DNA of 64,000 bases from contig NC_044573.1 in NCBI RefSeq assembly GCF_901933205.1, positions 63,045,993-63,109,992 on the forward strand, read 5' to 3'. This stretch comes from Camarhynchus parvulus (Eukaryota; Chordata; Aves; Passeriformes; Thraupidae). The position numbers and the translations under genes are program-made. Shown here piece by piece: positions 12,623 to 27,200 of this stretch; position 1 is the stretch's first letter, and every line of letters begins with the position of its first letter. The notes below the pieces were generated by a model. It did not search any database and was not told the origin of the DNA. It saw nothing but the letters and a program-made list of their open reading frames with translations.

Positions 12623-12727
12623 AATCACAGAATCACAGAACCACACAGAATCACATAAGCAATTAGGTTAGAAAAGACCTCTGGGATGATCAAGTCCAAC
12701 CTAGGACCAAACACCACTTTGTCAACT
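12623..12727 (-). mobile_element. CR1-type 3' end, minus strand
   Basis: Read on the plus strand, the block starts with AATCACAGAATCACAGAA, continues with TAGAAAAGACCTCTGGGAT and CAAGTCCAACCTAGGACCAAA, then ACACCACTTTGTCAAC. This is the reverse complement of the 3' end of a common avian CR1 subfamily, whose terminal repeat gives the AATCACAG units. Only about 100 bases survive, so the insertion was strongly 5'-truncated or has decayed. Confidence 0.75.
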
Positions 12728-12728
12728 T

Positions 12729-12757
12729 ATTAGTTAATTAACTGATCATTAACTAAT
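12729..12757. repeat. AT-rich palindrome
   Basis: ATTAGTTAAT at 12729-12738 and ATTAACTAAT at 12748-12757 are perfect 10-base inverted arms around a nine-base spacer. The sequence adjoins the 5' side of the truncated CR1 tail. Because the arms are almost pure A/T, chance or slippage is a sufficient explanation. Confidence 0.6.
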
Positions 12758-15700
12758 TAATGAGTTGATCTAATAGAACATTTGCATTCTATCTTTTTCA
12801 AGCACTGTAATCTAAGTCAGAGGGAGGATGACTTATAAATGCTAAGAGATAATTAGTGACTGGGCAAAGACAGCAGAAGGAACACTGAGCATTTCCAGTA
12901 GGATAGCAAACTTTGCCTTCCAAATAAAAGCTGAAGCACTATTTCAATTAATTCTCCTCAACAGCAAAAAAAATCTTAATTCAAGATAAGCCAAACAAGA
13001 AAGCACAAGATCCCAGATGAATATACTTATTACTTTCTGCAACCTTCTCAACAAAGCTATCAAGGCTAATGGTAGCACTATTAGGAAAATGCAAATGAGA
13101 AGCAATCCCTGGAGCAATTCCTATCCAGTCAGCAAGAGGGAATGCAAGCTGGTCTCTGAATATTGAAAAATTGTCAGATGGGATTAATGGTGAGGGAAAC
13201 TCAGGATTGCAGCTTTGTGGTTAAGACAGTATAACAGGATACCCTGCATTTCTTCACTGGTTCCCTTTTATATTCCCACATCTTTAATAAATGAGCAAGT
13301 CAAAGATCAGCCCCTGATAATTGTAATGTAGACACTTGCAGGTCTGACTGCTGCAGAGAGTCAGTAATTCTAAATTACTGCTTTCAAACTTGATGTTGGG
13401 AGTCATGGTTACAGCACCATGTGTGAACCACAGAGGTTCAGAGGAGAGCACCTGTGAGTCTTCTGTAATTCATGTACTAGTGGGGAAAAGAGGATACACT
13501 GCACTGCATATTTGCTCGTAATTAAATTGGTATTACACCACCAGTCATGTGAACAAGAAAAATAAGCTTCTTAATGGAAATGATCTTCTAATAAAACAAA
13601 TCACAGATGCATTCAGTTCTTCTGGAGACATGAAGATGGGTGCCTTAGTTACAATGTTAGCCCTCTGGCATAGTGTAAAAAAGCATTTTAGTTTTGTGCA
13701 TAATAGAAGTATTCATAGCTTTAATCTTAAGGATTGGGACAGAGTGTATAGCAAACGGAAGGGCTCAGCCCATAATCTCAAACATAACAATAAATATCTC
13801 TGTCAGGAAATTAGATTTTAGAAGATTTCCAATTTTCTTTTTTGTTTCTGTATTTCTCTTTGTATTCTGTAAGCCTTTCTTGTTTTTAAGTTACTGAACT
13901 TACAGCTCTTTCAGTAATCTTGATTCTTAGTGCTGCCTCTTGCATTGAAAATGCGTATTTTCAAATGGCCATGTAGTTATTAACCTAGGAAGAAAGCAAA
14001 AAAATTCTTTCATATCCATTATATCTATTACATGCATTTTCCTGTGTCTGTGTATCCTGCTGCCCTGTGTCAGGAACACAATTTTATCTTCAGCAAAGAA
14101 GAAACACCACCCCTGTTACCTGCTATGAAATGATAGGGAATTAATTTCTTTAAATATTACTTACTGTACTTTTTCTTGGTATTTCCAAAGGACCTTATAG
14201 GATTGCAGCGTGTGCTGCATGGTTAGTGTCAGCCATTGATCCCAGAATCATAGAACCAGGCATGCATTAATACAAGAGTTTGCTGTACTCCCATCTGCTC
14301 TATACCTCCCATCTTCCTGTCTACAACACAAAATTTAAATTCAAGCATATGTTCAAGAGCGTTTACTCAGATGCCCATAAATTAGGTATATCACCTTTTT
14401 GTACTTTTTCCCCAAGGGAAAAAGAAGATTTGAGATCTATGATGTCTGCTGGTTATAGCCATTGGCAAATTCATACCTTGTAAATGCATGCCTAGGCAAC
14501 ACCCCAGTTCCATGAACTTAGGAAACAGGACTAATGTCCAGCCCTGACTGAGAACACTTCTGCAGGACATGATGTCACCAATCTCTCAGTTTCTTCTGGA
14601 CATTCTTCACATTGGTTCTCAGCACCTCAGTTGTACCTGAGGAGGGCTGCTGAAGGGATGGGTATTTGTCCTTACCCCAGTTCATTCTGGCACTGCAAGG
14701 GAGCTTGTGATTTGAGCTGCTGGGAGCTCGTTGGCTAATATCACATATTCTTAGTTTCCAGGATTTACTCAGGTTTTTAAGGTTGTATCTCAGGTCTAGT
14801 CTATATGGATACCACAAACTGCATGTGCTCTTCCACAAGTTTTACCACCAATCTATGACATGCACTCTAACCTTTTACCAAGTAATGTTCTACTTAACAC
14901 CAGTTTTCCAAAAATCACCTACTGGTCCCCAACATGTGTAGGTAAAAACTGAAATGCTGCTACAATTGCTAGGTTATAACTATTACTAAAATTTTAATAC
15001 GGTATTTATTGCCAACTCTGCCTCTTTAATAACAGACCTGGGAGTAATTTTGTAGAGATGAAAACAGTCTCACTGACCTGACATTTAGTGCTACACAAAG
15101 GTAATAACAAGAGCCCAAAGACCGTTCAATTTTTAAAGAAGAAAAATCATATGTAGCCATTATTTATTTACCAATACAAAATACAGGCACTTTTGAAAAG
15201 GTTTTAAAATTGCAGCAGTAGGATTACAAGTGCAGAAGAGTGGCAGTGATCCACAGAGACCTCCTGAGGGATTCAGGGAGAAAAGAAGCAGACAGAATTT
15301 TTATCAGGTTATTTTTCCTACATAATGTGAGTCCTCCAGAAATTCTGTCCACAGAACTTTGGAAATTTTTGCAAACTGGCTATTGCCTCAGTGGAGCAAA
15401 AGGACCCATTGTTAGAGTAATTGAGAAACCTGTAGTGGTTAATATGAAATTGCAATCCTTCAATTGCAGTAAGTTTAACAGGAAAGTTTCCAGTCCAGAA
15501 CTTATGAGCTCCCCTGAGTATAGCTGTGAAGGATACATATTTCTCAAAGAACTGCTTTTTGGGGCAAGGAGCTTACAAGTCTAGCTTCTTACCAAACCCT
15601 TCAAACCAATACTTTCTGGTCTTAAATACTACATCAGAGACACTATTCTATGGCCATAAAATTTAAATTTTCCTTTTTTTGGAGGGCAGGGGGGAGAAAA

Positions 15701-18700
15701 AAGACTATTTTTTCATACTGCATATTCCAGGAAGGCTCTGACATATTTGGAACTGTTACTGATCCCAGTTGCATATTTGTAGAATAGGCATTTTAATTCA
15801 AGAAACCAGAACTCAGACACAGCAAACTTTTTATTCTAGACAAGGTATTCCAGTAATTTTATTTAGTGGCAAGAAAGAATACGAACCTTTCTTTGAAAAT
15901 ATTTTCTACAACTTCATAATCTACTTGAAATGCCTTCTCCTATCTCACAGTATCGTTTTCACTGCATACAGTCAGGACATATTTAAAATAGATCTTGAAA
16001 CAACGTCCATACACTATCATGCTGTGTCCATCAGAAATACCTTTCTGTGTCTTCTCTGCATCCTGAAATTTCCTAATTGGATTTTTGGAATCCACATATG
16101 AAGTAGGAAAGATTTGTAGAAATAGCAGAAACAGTCACAAATTCAGGAAAGAATAACAGCAATTCATCCACTGAAGCTAAGAGAAATCAGGGAGCCCTGA
16201 GATTAACAACACAGTTTTTCTGACTAACACAAGAAAAGCTCTTGAGGGAGAAGAGTATTTATTATTTTAATCATCATCTTCATTAGTAAACATGATAATG
16301 ATTTAATAATAATTCTTATTTTAGAAGTATGGACAGGCCTCTAGCAATCAGATACTATTGTGTTAGGCTTGATGTAAAATTAAGTAAATGTTAATGTCAG
16401 ACATGAGGAATGTGTCTACACTGCTAAACAAAGGGGACCATGGAACCTTGCTGAACATCATATCCCTCATTTTGTCTGGATGGATATATCTGAAGGATTT
16501 GAAGCACATAAGTTACAAGCATGCTTCTAAAGAATGAGGAAGACATTGATATTCAGATAGGGTTGTAGATCCCAAAACCACCTGGCCAAATAAGCTAGCA
16601 GTGGAGGAACTGGTAAAAATCTGACCTTGTAACAAAGAGTGCTTTATTCATATTAAATCTCATTTACTGACAAGACAACCTAGACAGAGGCAATTTCTAA
16701 GAGCACAGCATGTAGGAGGGCAAGGGAAGAGCTGATTTTTCTCTGGTGGATATGATGAAACTCCTTGCTGGACAGAGAAAATGAATTCTGGAAAGCACTT
16801 ACGAATTTATAAACAAGACTGACAGGGCAGGAAAATCAAAAGAAGAAAGCAAAAAATAAGGCCTTTTTCTAGGGAAGGAAAAGAACCAGGGACATAAGGA
16901 ACAATACCAAAATACGGACTGGACACAGCCTTGGAAGAGTCAGGTCCAACTGCTGCACTTTAGATACCTTTGCTCTCCAGAGGAACAGGCAGCAATAACG
17001 AATGGATTCTCCCTGTCCTTTACATATCTTTTAAAATAATTTTCTCCAACAGCTGGAACTCTAACCATTCCTAGTCAAACTGAAAGTTACCTGAGTTCTT
17101 TTGGATGGGGCCAGGCTCCCTGATGTTGCAATTCAGCTTAGACTAGTCTCAAAAGCATTGGAAAGACAATGGACAGAAGATGCAAAAATAATGAAGTGTC
17201 CATAGTGTCATCTTGAACCACAAACGTAGACAGTCATGCAGAACAGTTGCTGTACAAATAACCATGGAACGTCCCCATCTTACAACACTGCCTGGCCAAC
17301 AGGCCTAGGGAGCAGAGTGGGCAGTAAAAAAAGGTATAAAACCTTTCTGTGACTGGGTATGGACATTGTGTTTGGTGAATTAATTAATTTTTAAGACTTT
17401 CATGTCAGGCAGAGGACACACTAGAAAACAAGTACAAGTTTGGAAGAAAAATGTCTAAAAGAAAACCATACAGTGCTGTCAAATAAGAATATTGAATGCC
17501 TTGATGTTAATTTTGTATACAGCTTAATTTTTCATCAATCATCTGATGCACTACAAATCCTTGTGTTTGCATTTAATTTTTAATTTTTTCTTTACTTTGT
17601 TGCACTTAAATCAGTTCGAATTTGTGCAAACATTTACATATTACCTACTGTAAATTGTGAAACAAGGAGTGCTTGCAAGGCAGCAGTTAACAGAGTTCTC
17701 CTTCTTTCTTGGGAGGGCATTTCTCCTGTAAACATGGATTCAGCCTCCCATAGTACGTGGAAAATATGTCAAGTAAATATAGTTAAACTCTAGATTTATC
17801 CTCTGGTGACTTTCTCCTCCATATCATAGGAACAGGAGGGGCTACCAAGATAAAAAGGAGAGGTGCAAAAATATTTGGGCCACTTACAGACACTGTAATG
17901 ACACCTAGAAGCAGCATTGTTTCATTATTTTATCAAACAAGACAACTAGAAGTATTCCACATTTTTTTCCCTGCTTCTGCCATATTAGACATTTGGTGGG
18001 TAGCAGCTGTGCAATACCACTGTAGGCTCATATTTGTCTGCATTCCAGCGTCAACTTTTGTTGTTGATGGGCCTGTGCACTTCACTCATGAGAGAGAAAC
18101 AATAAACTTTATTGATATTACAAAGTCCAAGAGTAAATGCACCGATGGTTTAGCAAGTTTTAATGGCCAGGTACATTGATTATTTGCTGCATAGTAGACA
18201 AGGTCAGACAGAATTGTCAGGGAGACCCTCCTGTTCAGTCATGAGCATAAATACCCCCTCATGCTCTAAACTCCTTCTCAGAGGAAGTATTTGTGCAGCT
18301 GGATCCAGACTTGATCAATAGTTTATGTCTAAAGGATTCATACCTTCAGTGTCTAAAGGATTCACTCATTTACATCATTCAGGTAGGATTTCAAAGTTTA
18401 GCATGCCAATCACTGGAAAAACTAAAAGTCAGAGCTGCCAGCACACTCCTGTTTTGATTCTTCATTCATTCATTTCTATATCACATACCTCCTCACCCCT
18501 GTTGTCTAATTGTACAGTTGAGACTGTCTTTCCAGCATATACATTTTTTAATAGATGATTGCATAGACAATTTGAAATTTTTGTGGTCTTTTAGAACCAA
18601 AATAAGCAAACAAGCAAACTAATAAATAATTTAAGCACATTCAAGCTTAAATTATCAAGGGAAATATCAACAGATAGAATAGAGAAAATTACTTTTATTT

Positions 18701-20639
18701 ATGGACATTTACTGTTTAATTACACTGTAGCTTATTACATTTTAAGTAGTGTGCCACTGTCAGCCCATGATAAATCAGCTGGGTAGGTTTAGATGACAGC
18801 AAAAAGCCTTTCTGAAATTACCAAGGAAATAATAAAGCCAGCAGAACCTTACATTTTCGTAGAAGAGGACCTGATTTGCCATTGAAATCAGCAGTTCTAC
18901 AGCACCAGTCATATTTCTGATTCAGGCTCTGTGTCATGGATAAAATGTTTGGGGTTTGGATGTTATTGGGAGGAATACTGAAAAGTGGTTGTTGATCTGT
19001 TGAAGGTATTTTTATCAAAGTTAGTTTAGCTTTGAAGGTTTTTGGAAGACACAGATACTTGAAAAAGTTTTAACTTGTCTATAAAAACGGTAAAGATAAA
19101 AACCAGCAAGGTTCTGTAACTCCTTTTTTTTTCCTTATCAACATCTGTGATCAATGAAGGGTAAAAGGAGATTTTTTTCTTGAGGAAAATCTAAAATAAA
19201 ACACCTCTATGAAAACATTCATTTAATCAAAAGGAAATATATTTTTCTGAATCTTTCAGATTAATTCTTGTGAGGTCTACTTCTGGAGACCCAAGCTGAA
19301 CTGTTAGCACGGAGGTCCCTAAACACCACTCATTGATCCATGCTCTGTTTTGTGTAAGCCAGATATATAGAATTTATAAAAACAGAAGTTATAAACATCA
19401 CATCTACATAGTTGGCTACACTATGCTCCACCAAGATGTGTCTGTCAACTGTGCAAAAGCAGCGGTGTCACTCAGCCATCCCTGGCATACATCAACCACT
19501 TAGGGTAAATCCCAAAGCAAAACTTATTTCAGGAGTTATACTTAAGAAATTTGCTATCAGAAGTGGGAAACAAAACTAAAGTGGTTATAAACACCATAAA
19601 ATAATTTTACACAGATGAAGATTAAAAAGAAAAAAAAAAATAAAAAAAATTAGCTCTTTTGAAACTAGTTTAAATAAACTCATGTCCATAAATGGAAAGA
19701 GGTAAATTCCCTACCATTATTCAACAATCCTGAGGACTAGGAAAAATAAACAGAAAGGAAGAGTCTCGTGAGAGAGAAGGGGAAAATTAAATCAGAATAT
19801 CCAAACAGGGCAAGTTAAAGACTCTGAAGTAGTGGAAATGTCTTTGGCTTCATACTACATCATTTCAGACTATAGTGGAAAAAACCCAACAAATAAACAA
19901 ATGAAATTAAAATCAAAATGAAATACAAAGACAAAACCCCTAAAAATTAATGTAATTTGTACCAAGAGGAAAAAAAAGTAAACCTATATTTTTTATTAGG
20001 AGACACAACTTCAGTTTCTAATCAGCATAGTTGAACTGAGCTCTTTACATTTTATGCTTGTGTTATAAAACTTTGATTGTTTTTTTAATTAGAAAGTTTA
20101 CTTAGATAATAAAAAACCTACTGTTTTTGCATTCAAATTAAGCTCAAGAGAGAAACAAGATTGATCAAGTTGCTGTTATTACGAGGCAGATTTTTAGTCT
20201 CAGTTTAACAATTTTTCTATTAGCATTTCTTTTACTAGTTAATATATATTCAAAAGAGGAGATCGACAGTGAGCATGAACTAGCATTTCTTCCTTACACT
20301 GATTTACACCATCTTAGCATCTGGCTTATTGTTTCAACTACCATCTTCTATTACGTGATGTGCTTTCAATTTTCTCCAAAGTATGAGAGATCTAAGTTCT
20401 AATGGACAGTTACTTACGCTATTGGTAGACAGTAAAATAAAAATAAATGCTTCTAATGGCTTCCACTGCACTTTATGGATATGCAGCAAAACAGACAAGG
20501 ATGTTACTCCAGTGAGATTGCAATCTATGTTGTGTGTAGGCTAACATCATCTCCTGTTCAAATTTCTCAGTGCTTCATATTCTTAAATCCTTTGCTATTT
20601 CTACAGATTGTTTAGGCTGAAATGTTGTGAGAGAATGAC
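12758..20639. other. Long unique stretch, no gene recognised
   Basis: Nearly 8 kb with no recognisable exon, RNA gene or transposon. The longest frames (15240-15584 with 114 codons, 15769-16101 with 110 codons) have no domain or motif that I know. The segment around 16250-16330 is a run of A/T-rich homeobox-type words (TTAAT, ATTA) without repeat character. A 14-base direct repeat, GTCTAAAGGATTCA, occurs twice near 18326-18363. A-rich simple sequence lies at 19626-19650. Confidence 0.5.
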
Positions 20640-21225
20640 CCAACCCTGAAATGGATCAAGGCAAACAGGACTTTGCTGAGCAAGGAAAAAAGCTGAAAGA
20701 GACGGGGACTGGGAGCTATTAAAAAACACAGAGACTAACTTGGCTGGCTTAGACAAATTGTTTAAAAACTTGGAGAAGCTTGTTGCTAGAGCTTAAGCAA
20801 TTTGGGACAGATGACTAGGAACTGGAAAAACAACAGGAAGAAGAACTGTGTGAGACATGCCAGGATGCAAAAGGATGGGACCAGAAAGGAAGTGAGACTG
20901 CTGAAAGAGCCCAGGAGGGAGCATGGAGCTGATCTGAGACTGATGAAAATGCTGGAGATAGACTAGGACTAGGATCCAATAGCAAGGAAAGTGGGCTTTA
21001 AATGAGTTGAGAAAGGACCATTGGACATGGATGGACAAGTGGGATTGGGATGACATGTGTGAAGAGTGCAGGTTGAGACATTGCAGGCAAAGAAAGCGAG
21101 AGTAGGAAGAGAAACTTAGAAGAGAGAATACATTGTGATTGAACAGGGCCAGACAACTAGCTGGGGAAATAGGCAATGGGCTGAAGAAACCACTACAGAG
21201 CTCCAGGGTCAAGCCACAAATCCCT
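20640..21225. repeat. Purine-rich, word-repetitive block of unknown origin
   Basis: About 580 bases of the plus strand are markedly G+A-rich and keep reusing words such as GGGACT, GGGAC, GAGACTG, GGACTAGGA and GGAGC at irregular spacing. The strand bias makes the opposite strand pyrimidine-rich and leaves a 139-codon minus-strand frame (20793-21212) rich in Ser, Leu, Phe and His that is probably not coding. A decayed minisatellite or an old unrecognised repeat fits best. I cannot assign a family. Confidence 0.45.
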
Positions 21226-24200
21226 GCTCCATGATCTGCCAGTGCTTATGAACCCCATTCTGTCCAGTAGCGCAGGAAAAACTGACAAATAAATTCTCCC
21301 TAGAGTTTCCCCCATCCCCCAAAACAGTTGCTGTATACACCTCGAGCACCCAGAAACTTTAGCTCCATGATGAAAATGGAGAATTATATAATCTGCTCAC
21401 TTCTGAATGTGCTTCTGAGGACAGGAAAGTTACAGAAATATTTATTTCTTTCTGCCTTCACTGAGGCTGATTGTTGTTTCATTATGGTCAACCTGAAATT
21501 TGCCACAGCCTAAATCCATATGTTACACAGCAAAACAATATGCTAGATGAGAAAGGGAATTCTGCTTTTGAAAAAAAAATTGTATAACACAGCTGGCTAA
21601 ACTCTGCTAATACTGTTCAGAAGAGATGCAGCTGAAAAAGGCAAAAGTAGGACATTAATTGTTTTATTGCTCAGCTTCTTGTTTTTGACTCAGCTCTTCC
21701 GTCATCTAAAACTGCTCCAGCCACTAGAGGCAATCTCTATCAAAGTCCCACTCTAAATCACAGCACCAAGGGAGTTCTCAGTTGATTCTGAAATTCATGA
21801 CTTGTCCCTAAAGCATAATCTCTCTTCAGAAGCTGAGCACATAGATTATGGATCCGAGTCTTCCCCCATGGCCCAGCTGGCAGAATCACTCTGTCAGCCC
21901 TTCATGCCCGCAGGAGCCTGATGTGGGCTGGCCCCAGCGGGAGGCTCAGGTGACCAGGAGCCAGGATGCATTGCAGAATGCACCAGCTCAGTCCAGATGC
22001 AGTCTGTGAGAATTTATTTTACCAGTTTCACATCTGTTAATAGTTAATATAGTAGTGATTTAACTGTCTCCCTTCTTGATGTTGATATTGCTGTTACTGT
22101 CTAACACTAACAACTCCTTCCATCTCTTGATAAAATAGAAAATGTTTCTTATATGTTTCTTCCATTTAAAAAACAAACATTTCCAATTGTGGTCAAAATA
22201 CCACATGTAAAAGGGCCTAGAAAACCCACACTGTTTTATTGAGAATTAATCTTGCTTATTACAGCCTTGTAGCTGTCAGTGTTTAGTGAGCAGTTTGGGA
22301 ATTACTGATGTCAGTGAAATAGGAACAGTTTCTGGTAACCACCATAATTGAATAAACTACAAGTAAAATGGAGAGAGGTAGCAAAATGATTGAAAATTCA
22401 TAGGGGAAAGTGTCTTGACAGCATACCAGAAAAGTCCATTAAAAAATACAGCCCTTCAGATCAGCTACTCCTACACCTGAGTTCTGCAGCCCATAATTTC
22501 TTTAATTACCTTTGAAAACTTTCCAACCATCCATTAGAACTGATGCTTTTGCCTTGTTGCTATGATTTCTTCAATTCTTAGAAAATATTACTTTTTAAAG
22601 AAGGTTTTTCTTCTTGTCATGCTTTTTGGTATGCTTCTTGGATGGTAAAAGAAAAGAAACTGGAAAAGTTCTATGTTTTGCATACAATAGTGCTGAAATT
22701 TTCTCCCTTCACTAAAGAGTCGGATGTGATTGAAATGCTGAAGATTGCTGTTTGTACTGGAGGAGAAGTGGAGGCTGGTTTGTTATAGAAGTACTCTGAC
22801 AGACTCACTTGAAATAGAAGCGCTGTGCTGCTTTTGCAGCACCACAGCTTGAGTGACTGACAGACCCGTCACAGCACTTTCACTAACAGCAGGGAAAAGC
22901 ACACATTTCCAAGTGGATAGTTTTCACAGAAATCTTTTACTGCCGCCCAATTATTTCTGTCTTAAAGAATAAAACTTGTTCTCCAGATATGACTAATGCC
23001 CCTCTGAATGTTTTGGAATTTTATCCGAAGTTTGACAACTTTCTTGTTTATATTTTAAAAATTCCATTACATTAATGAAAAATCACATATTTTTGAGGCA
23101 CTTGACATATGTATATTATATCCATTTTTATCTGTTTTACTTTGGAATGGTTAATTCTCTGGCACAATGTGTTTCTCATAAATCCTTATGCTTTCTTTCA
23201 TGAATTATATATAACACACAGATGGGTTTGAGGGGGGTAGTTAATGAGTTTGCATTAAAGGCTTTTATTTGTGAAAGGACTGAGTGGAAAGGAGTGGAAA
23301 TTAGGAAAAACTGCCATGTCCTTAAAGTGAAGGTTCGGATTTGTGGATGACAGAAGAGACAAAACAGACCTTATTTCCCTCTGCCTTTAGGCTTGTTCCC
23401 TTTTCTCCCCTATTTCAACCAAAGCTTACAGCCTTCAAATCTTCCACTTCTCTGACAATTTAGCAATCCCTTGCCAAGAAACTAAGGTAGTTTTAAGCTG
23501 CTGTACTTTGGGAGTCTGTTGAGTCTATTTGGTCTCTTGACTGCTGTTGATGCTGAAAGGAAATTGCACTTTTAAGCAGCTTTTGTTTCATAATTCAAAG
23601 GCAGTAGAAACTGAAACAATAAATTAAAAACCTCTGAGACAAACAATAGATCAGAGAGATTACCCATATGGATAAAGAGTAAAAGAAAATGTACTAAAAT
23701 ACTCTAAATAAAAGGATGGGGGTGCTAAAAGGTCCATCAGAGTAGTTGAATCCCTTTAGAAAAGTCAAAAGAAAAAAAAATGAAGAAAACTCAAACAACA
23801 TTTTCCTCTGCATGTAATAAGGAGCAGTAAATGTAAAACATCAGATATTTTTCATTGTTGCCTGGTTCCACAGATTCTGATTTACCTAATGGCTTGAAAG
23901 AAACTCCAGTATATTACTCTCCATTCTATAAATATATTTCATATGCATCTGATTTTTATCAGATGAGGCTAGGGCAGAGTGAAAAAACAGAGGACCTTTT
24001 TACTGACCTGAGGCTGAAAAGTCCATCTTACAACTTCTAAAAGCCCAGTTGCTAAGTGACTTTAGAATAAAATAGCTAAAAATAAGGCTACATGAAGAAC
24101 AAGATTTCATCATCTGCCTTGTGCTGTATAATGCAAGTTAAAAGTTTCTGGGCACACTCTGACCTTCCAACCATAAGTAAATCTCTAAAAGTAAATGAAC

Positions 24201-27200
24201 AACCCAAGAACCTGTGGCAGAAGGATCACAAAACCAGACTGTTCAAGACAAACCAAATAGTGTTGCAATGTGGTATTTCTCTGACAGAGCACAGGCTTAG
24301 GCAATCCTAGAAAATAGGGAACATGGAGTAGAGCAAAAAGAACAACATTATTTCTTTGTTTCTGAGTGCTGCTAGAACAAAAGCAAGAATTATGGCATAT
24401 GAGATCTCCTCACAGGGCTATGGACAGTGCTTCCACAAGAGCTGAGTTTACAGCCCACATGGATGCAAGGGAAGCAGCACTTCTCCTGTCTAGGTGTTGG
24501 CATAAGAAATCACTGTTGCCACAGGACTTTTAGCTATTCTGAAATTTGTGTTCTATACAGTAAAAGACAATATTTAATAATTTCTCCTGTGTTTGATAAA
24601 ATGTACAGCTATATCTTCTTAAAAGGTATTTTTCCTGTGTTTAAATTATGCCAGTACTTTGATAATTCTGTGTAGTACAAATGGTAAATGAAGGCAGCTA
24701 TGGAGAAGGCAAGAGTTTGGAAAGCTAGATAAGGTGACTTTAAATTGTCCCAGGTCCTGAGGAACTGGGACAGAAAAATGAAAATCCTGTATATAAGAGG
24801 TGTCCTCCCAGAAGTGGGTTGCACATTATTTTTTTAGCACGAAAATTAAAATTATGATAATAACTATTAAAAAAGTAAACTTGCTGATGTGCAACAGAAG
24901 GAAACAAATAAAACTGAGCAGACTGGTATAAAAACTGCCCTGTCTGTTCCTTTGAGGGAAGGTGACTGTCCAAAACACAACAAAAAAGGCTTGCCAGCAC
25001 TAACAGAGGACAGGGGCAAATTGTCCTAAGAACACAATCTTATGCTTTTAGTTAAACAGCTACAGCTTACAAGTCAAAAACAAGCTCAGGAGAACATTAA
25101 TAGCTGCAAGCACATTCTCCATGATAAAAATGCAATTAAATCTGATAAAAAGAGAAGTTTTTGGATAAACTGTATATGGAACAACTTTTGAAAAGAGAGG
25201 AAACAATCAGTCTGTTAACACAGGAAGGTTGGAAGCTCAAACTTAAAGGCACTACTATCAGGCCAAGGGGAATCTTTCCAATCTAAAAGGAGTTTCGATT
25301 AAAGACAGCAGAGAGCAATACGTATAACAGAGTATATAACGGTGGCTTAAGAATGCAAAAGTAAGAAAAATAATCCAAAAATCAAACCACAACAAAATAA
25401 TATTTTACTCTGGCCTCTACTGAATAGCCTGGAGGCTATCAAGACACAATATATATGCTGGAATAGGGGCCCAGGACAAGCAGGAGAGTGTGTGTTGGTT
25501 ATGAAGGGGAAAAAAACTGGCTCAAAATAAGCCTACACATACCGAGTATGTCAAAAACCATTTTCTCGTGTCATTATTTTTTAGTTTTCTGTATAAGAGT
25601 TTATCCTAGAAGACAGAATGACTGTGCATGTCAAAGACGATTTAATGATCTTTGATTGCCGTACCTGATATAACAGTAATGTTACAGTGAACATTAAATT
25701 TTTGTGAGTATTAATTTAAATAGACTTCATTAACATTTATTTAGTTATTTCATTGAAAAGAAACTTTCCTAATTTCCATTAGTCTCAGAAACCCTGATGT
25801 GATGGTTGGGTAAATTAAGGAGTAAAAAGGTTATAGGGTAAGATCCTAATTATATATAATTTTTCAGGGAGAGGGTGCACTGCAGCTACAGTGAAATTCT
25901 CATTGCCATCTTTTGATACTCATCTAACATATCAGAGGGAACAAGGAGATCTTTGAGATCAGGAATTCAGGAAAGAATTGTGTGAAAAAAATAAAAGGGA
26001 AATTCTAACAGGGAAACAAGAGTTATCATAATATGGGGTACTGGAAGCAGGGATGTCTTCAAGTAAATGATGAAATATGAATTTCTGTCAAGCAGTGAGG
26101 CTGCAGGCAGTAATAGCTACCCAACAGCTTGCTCACAGTCTTGTAAGGTTGTTGTCCCCCCTGGACATATTCTGAGCAGAAAGGGACAACAGCACTCAAA
26201 CCAGAAAGTGGAAGATAAAAGAAAAGTGGGCTCAAATTTATCTACTAGGGCTGCACACAGATAGAAGATGCAGATAGAAAAGTAGATCCCAAGACACTAT
26301 AATGTCAGAACAAATGAACTTAGTACCAGTCTCCATGGAATTCCAAGCATCACAGTGCTTAGGGTCTAATTTTATAACACAACCTGTGTTTTGGGACAGA
26401 AGAAAAATGAGCAAGAATATCACAGACACAAATATCACAGGAAAGCTGAGGATGGGAAAGCAGGGATTAATCTTACAAGGAGATACAAGTCACTGGCCAA
26501 TATAATATTAAACACATTGCCCTCATGTGCTGAGTTTTACCTCAGAGATGAGTGAGGCATAAAACACTGAGAGATCAATTCAAGTTGCAGAAGGGAAATA
26601 TGTACTTAATTTTCAGTCATTTAATGAAAAAAAAAATCAAATACATGCTGATAAATGTTACTACTCTACCGTGTGCCCCTAAAAGGAACCCTGTTGTTTG
26701 GACATATGTAACACAGAGGTTAACACATATAAATGAGCAAAGGGCTCCTTTTGAAACCTGTTCTAATATTTTCCCTACAGTGCAGAAAGCGTATGGAAAT
26801 ATTGTTTTCTCACCTAATTCCTGGGGTGTTTGGAGGATTAATTAGTTAATGTTTATACAGTACTTTAGAGAACAAAAGCAGAGGATAAGCACCAAGTACT
26901 ATTGTAAGAAATCACAAGAAGCAGGAAATGAGAAACTTCCATCTCATAAAAGGAAAGAATTTGGTGCTTGTATTTTATCAAGCAGTTCCACCCACTTGTC
27001 AGGTCTTTCATTTAGGAAGACCTTTTTTATGTTCTCCTTTATGTTGCTAAGGGTTACATTTCAACAGCTGTTAACTGGAACTAGTGTCAACAGCTTTCCA
27101 TATCATTAGGCAGCTGGGAAGAATATCATATTACTGGTACTCAACTGCATCTTTTGCTTCTTTGAAGTGGAGGACAAGGTAGGCAAAAAGGTTCATTAAC

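Noticed and set aside
14243..14258. AGAATCATAGAA word resembling the CR1 terminal repeat
   Set aside because: Only about a dozen bases match and the neighbouring sequence does not continue into a CR1 end.
20793..21212. 139-codon minus-strand frame
   Set aside because: It is a by-product of strand-biased purine-rich sequence; the residues are mostly Ser, Leu, Phe, His and Pro without a motif.
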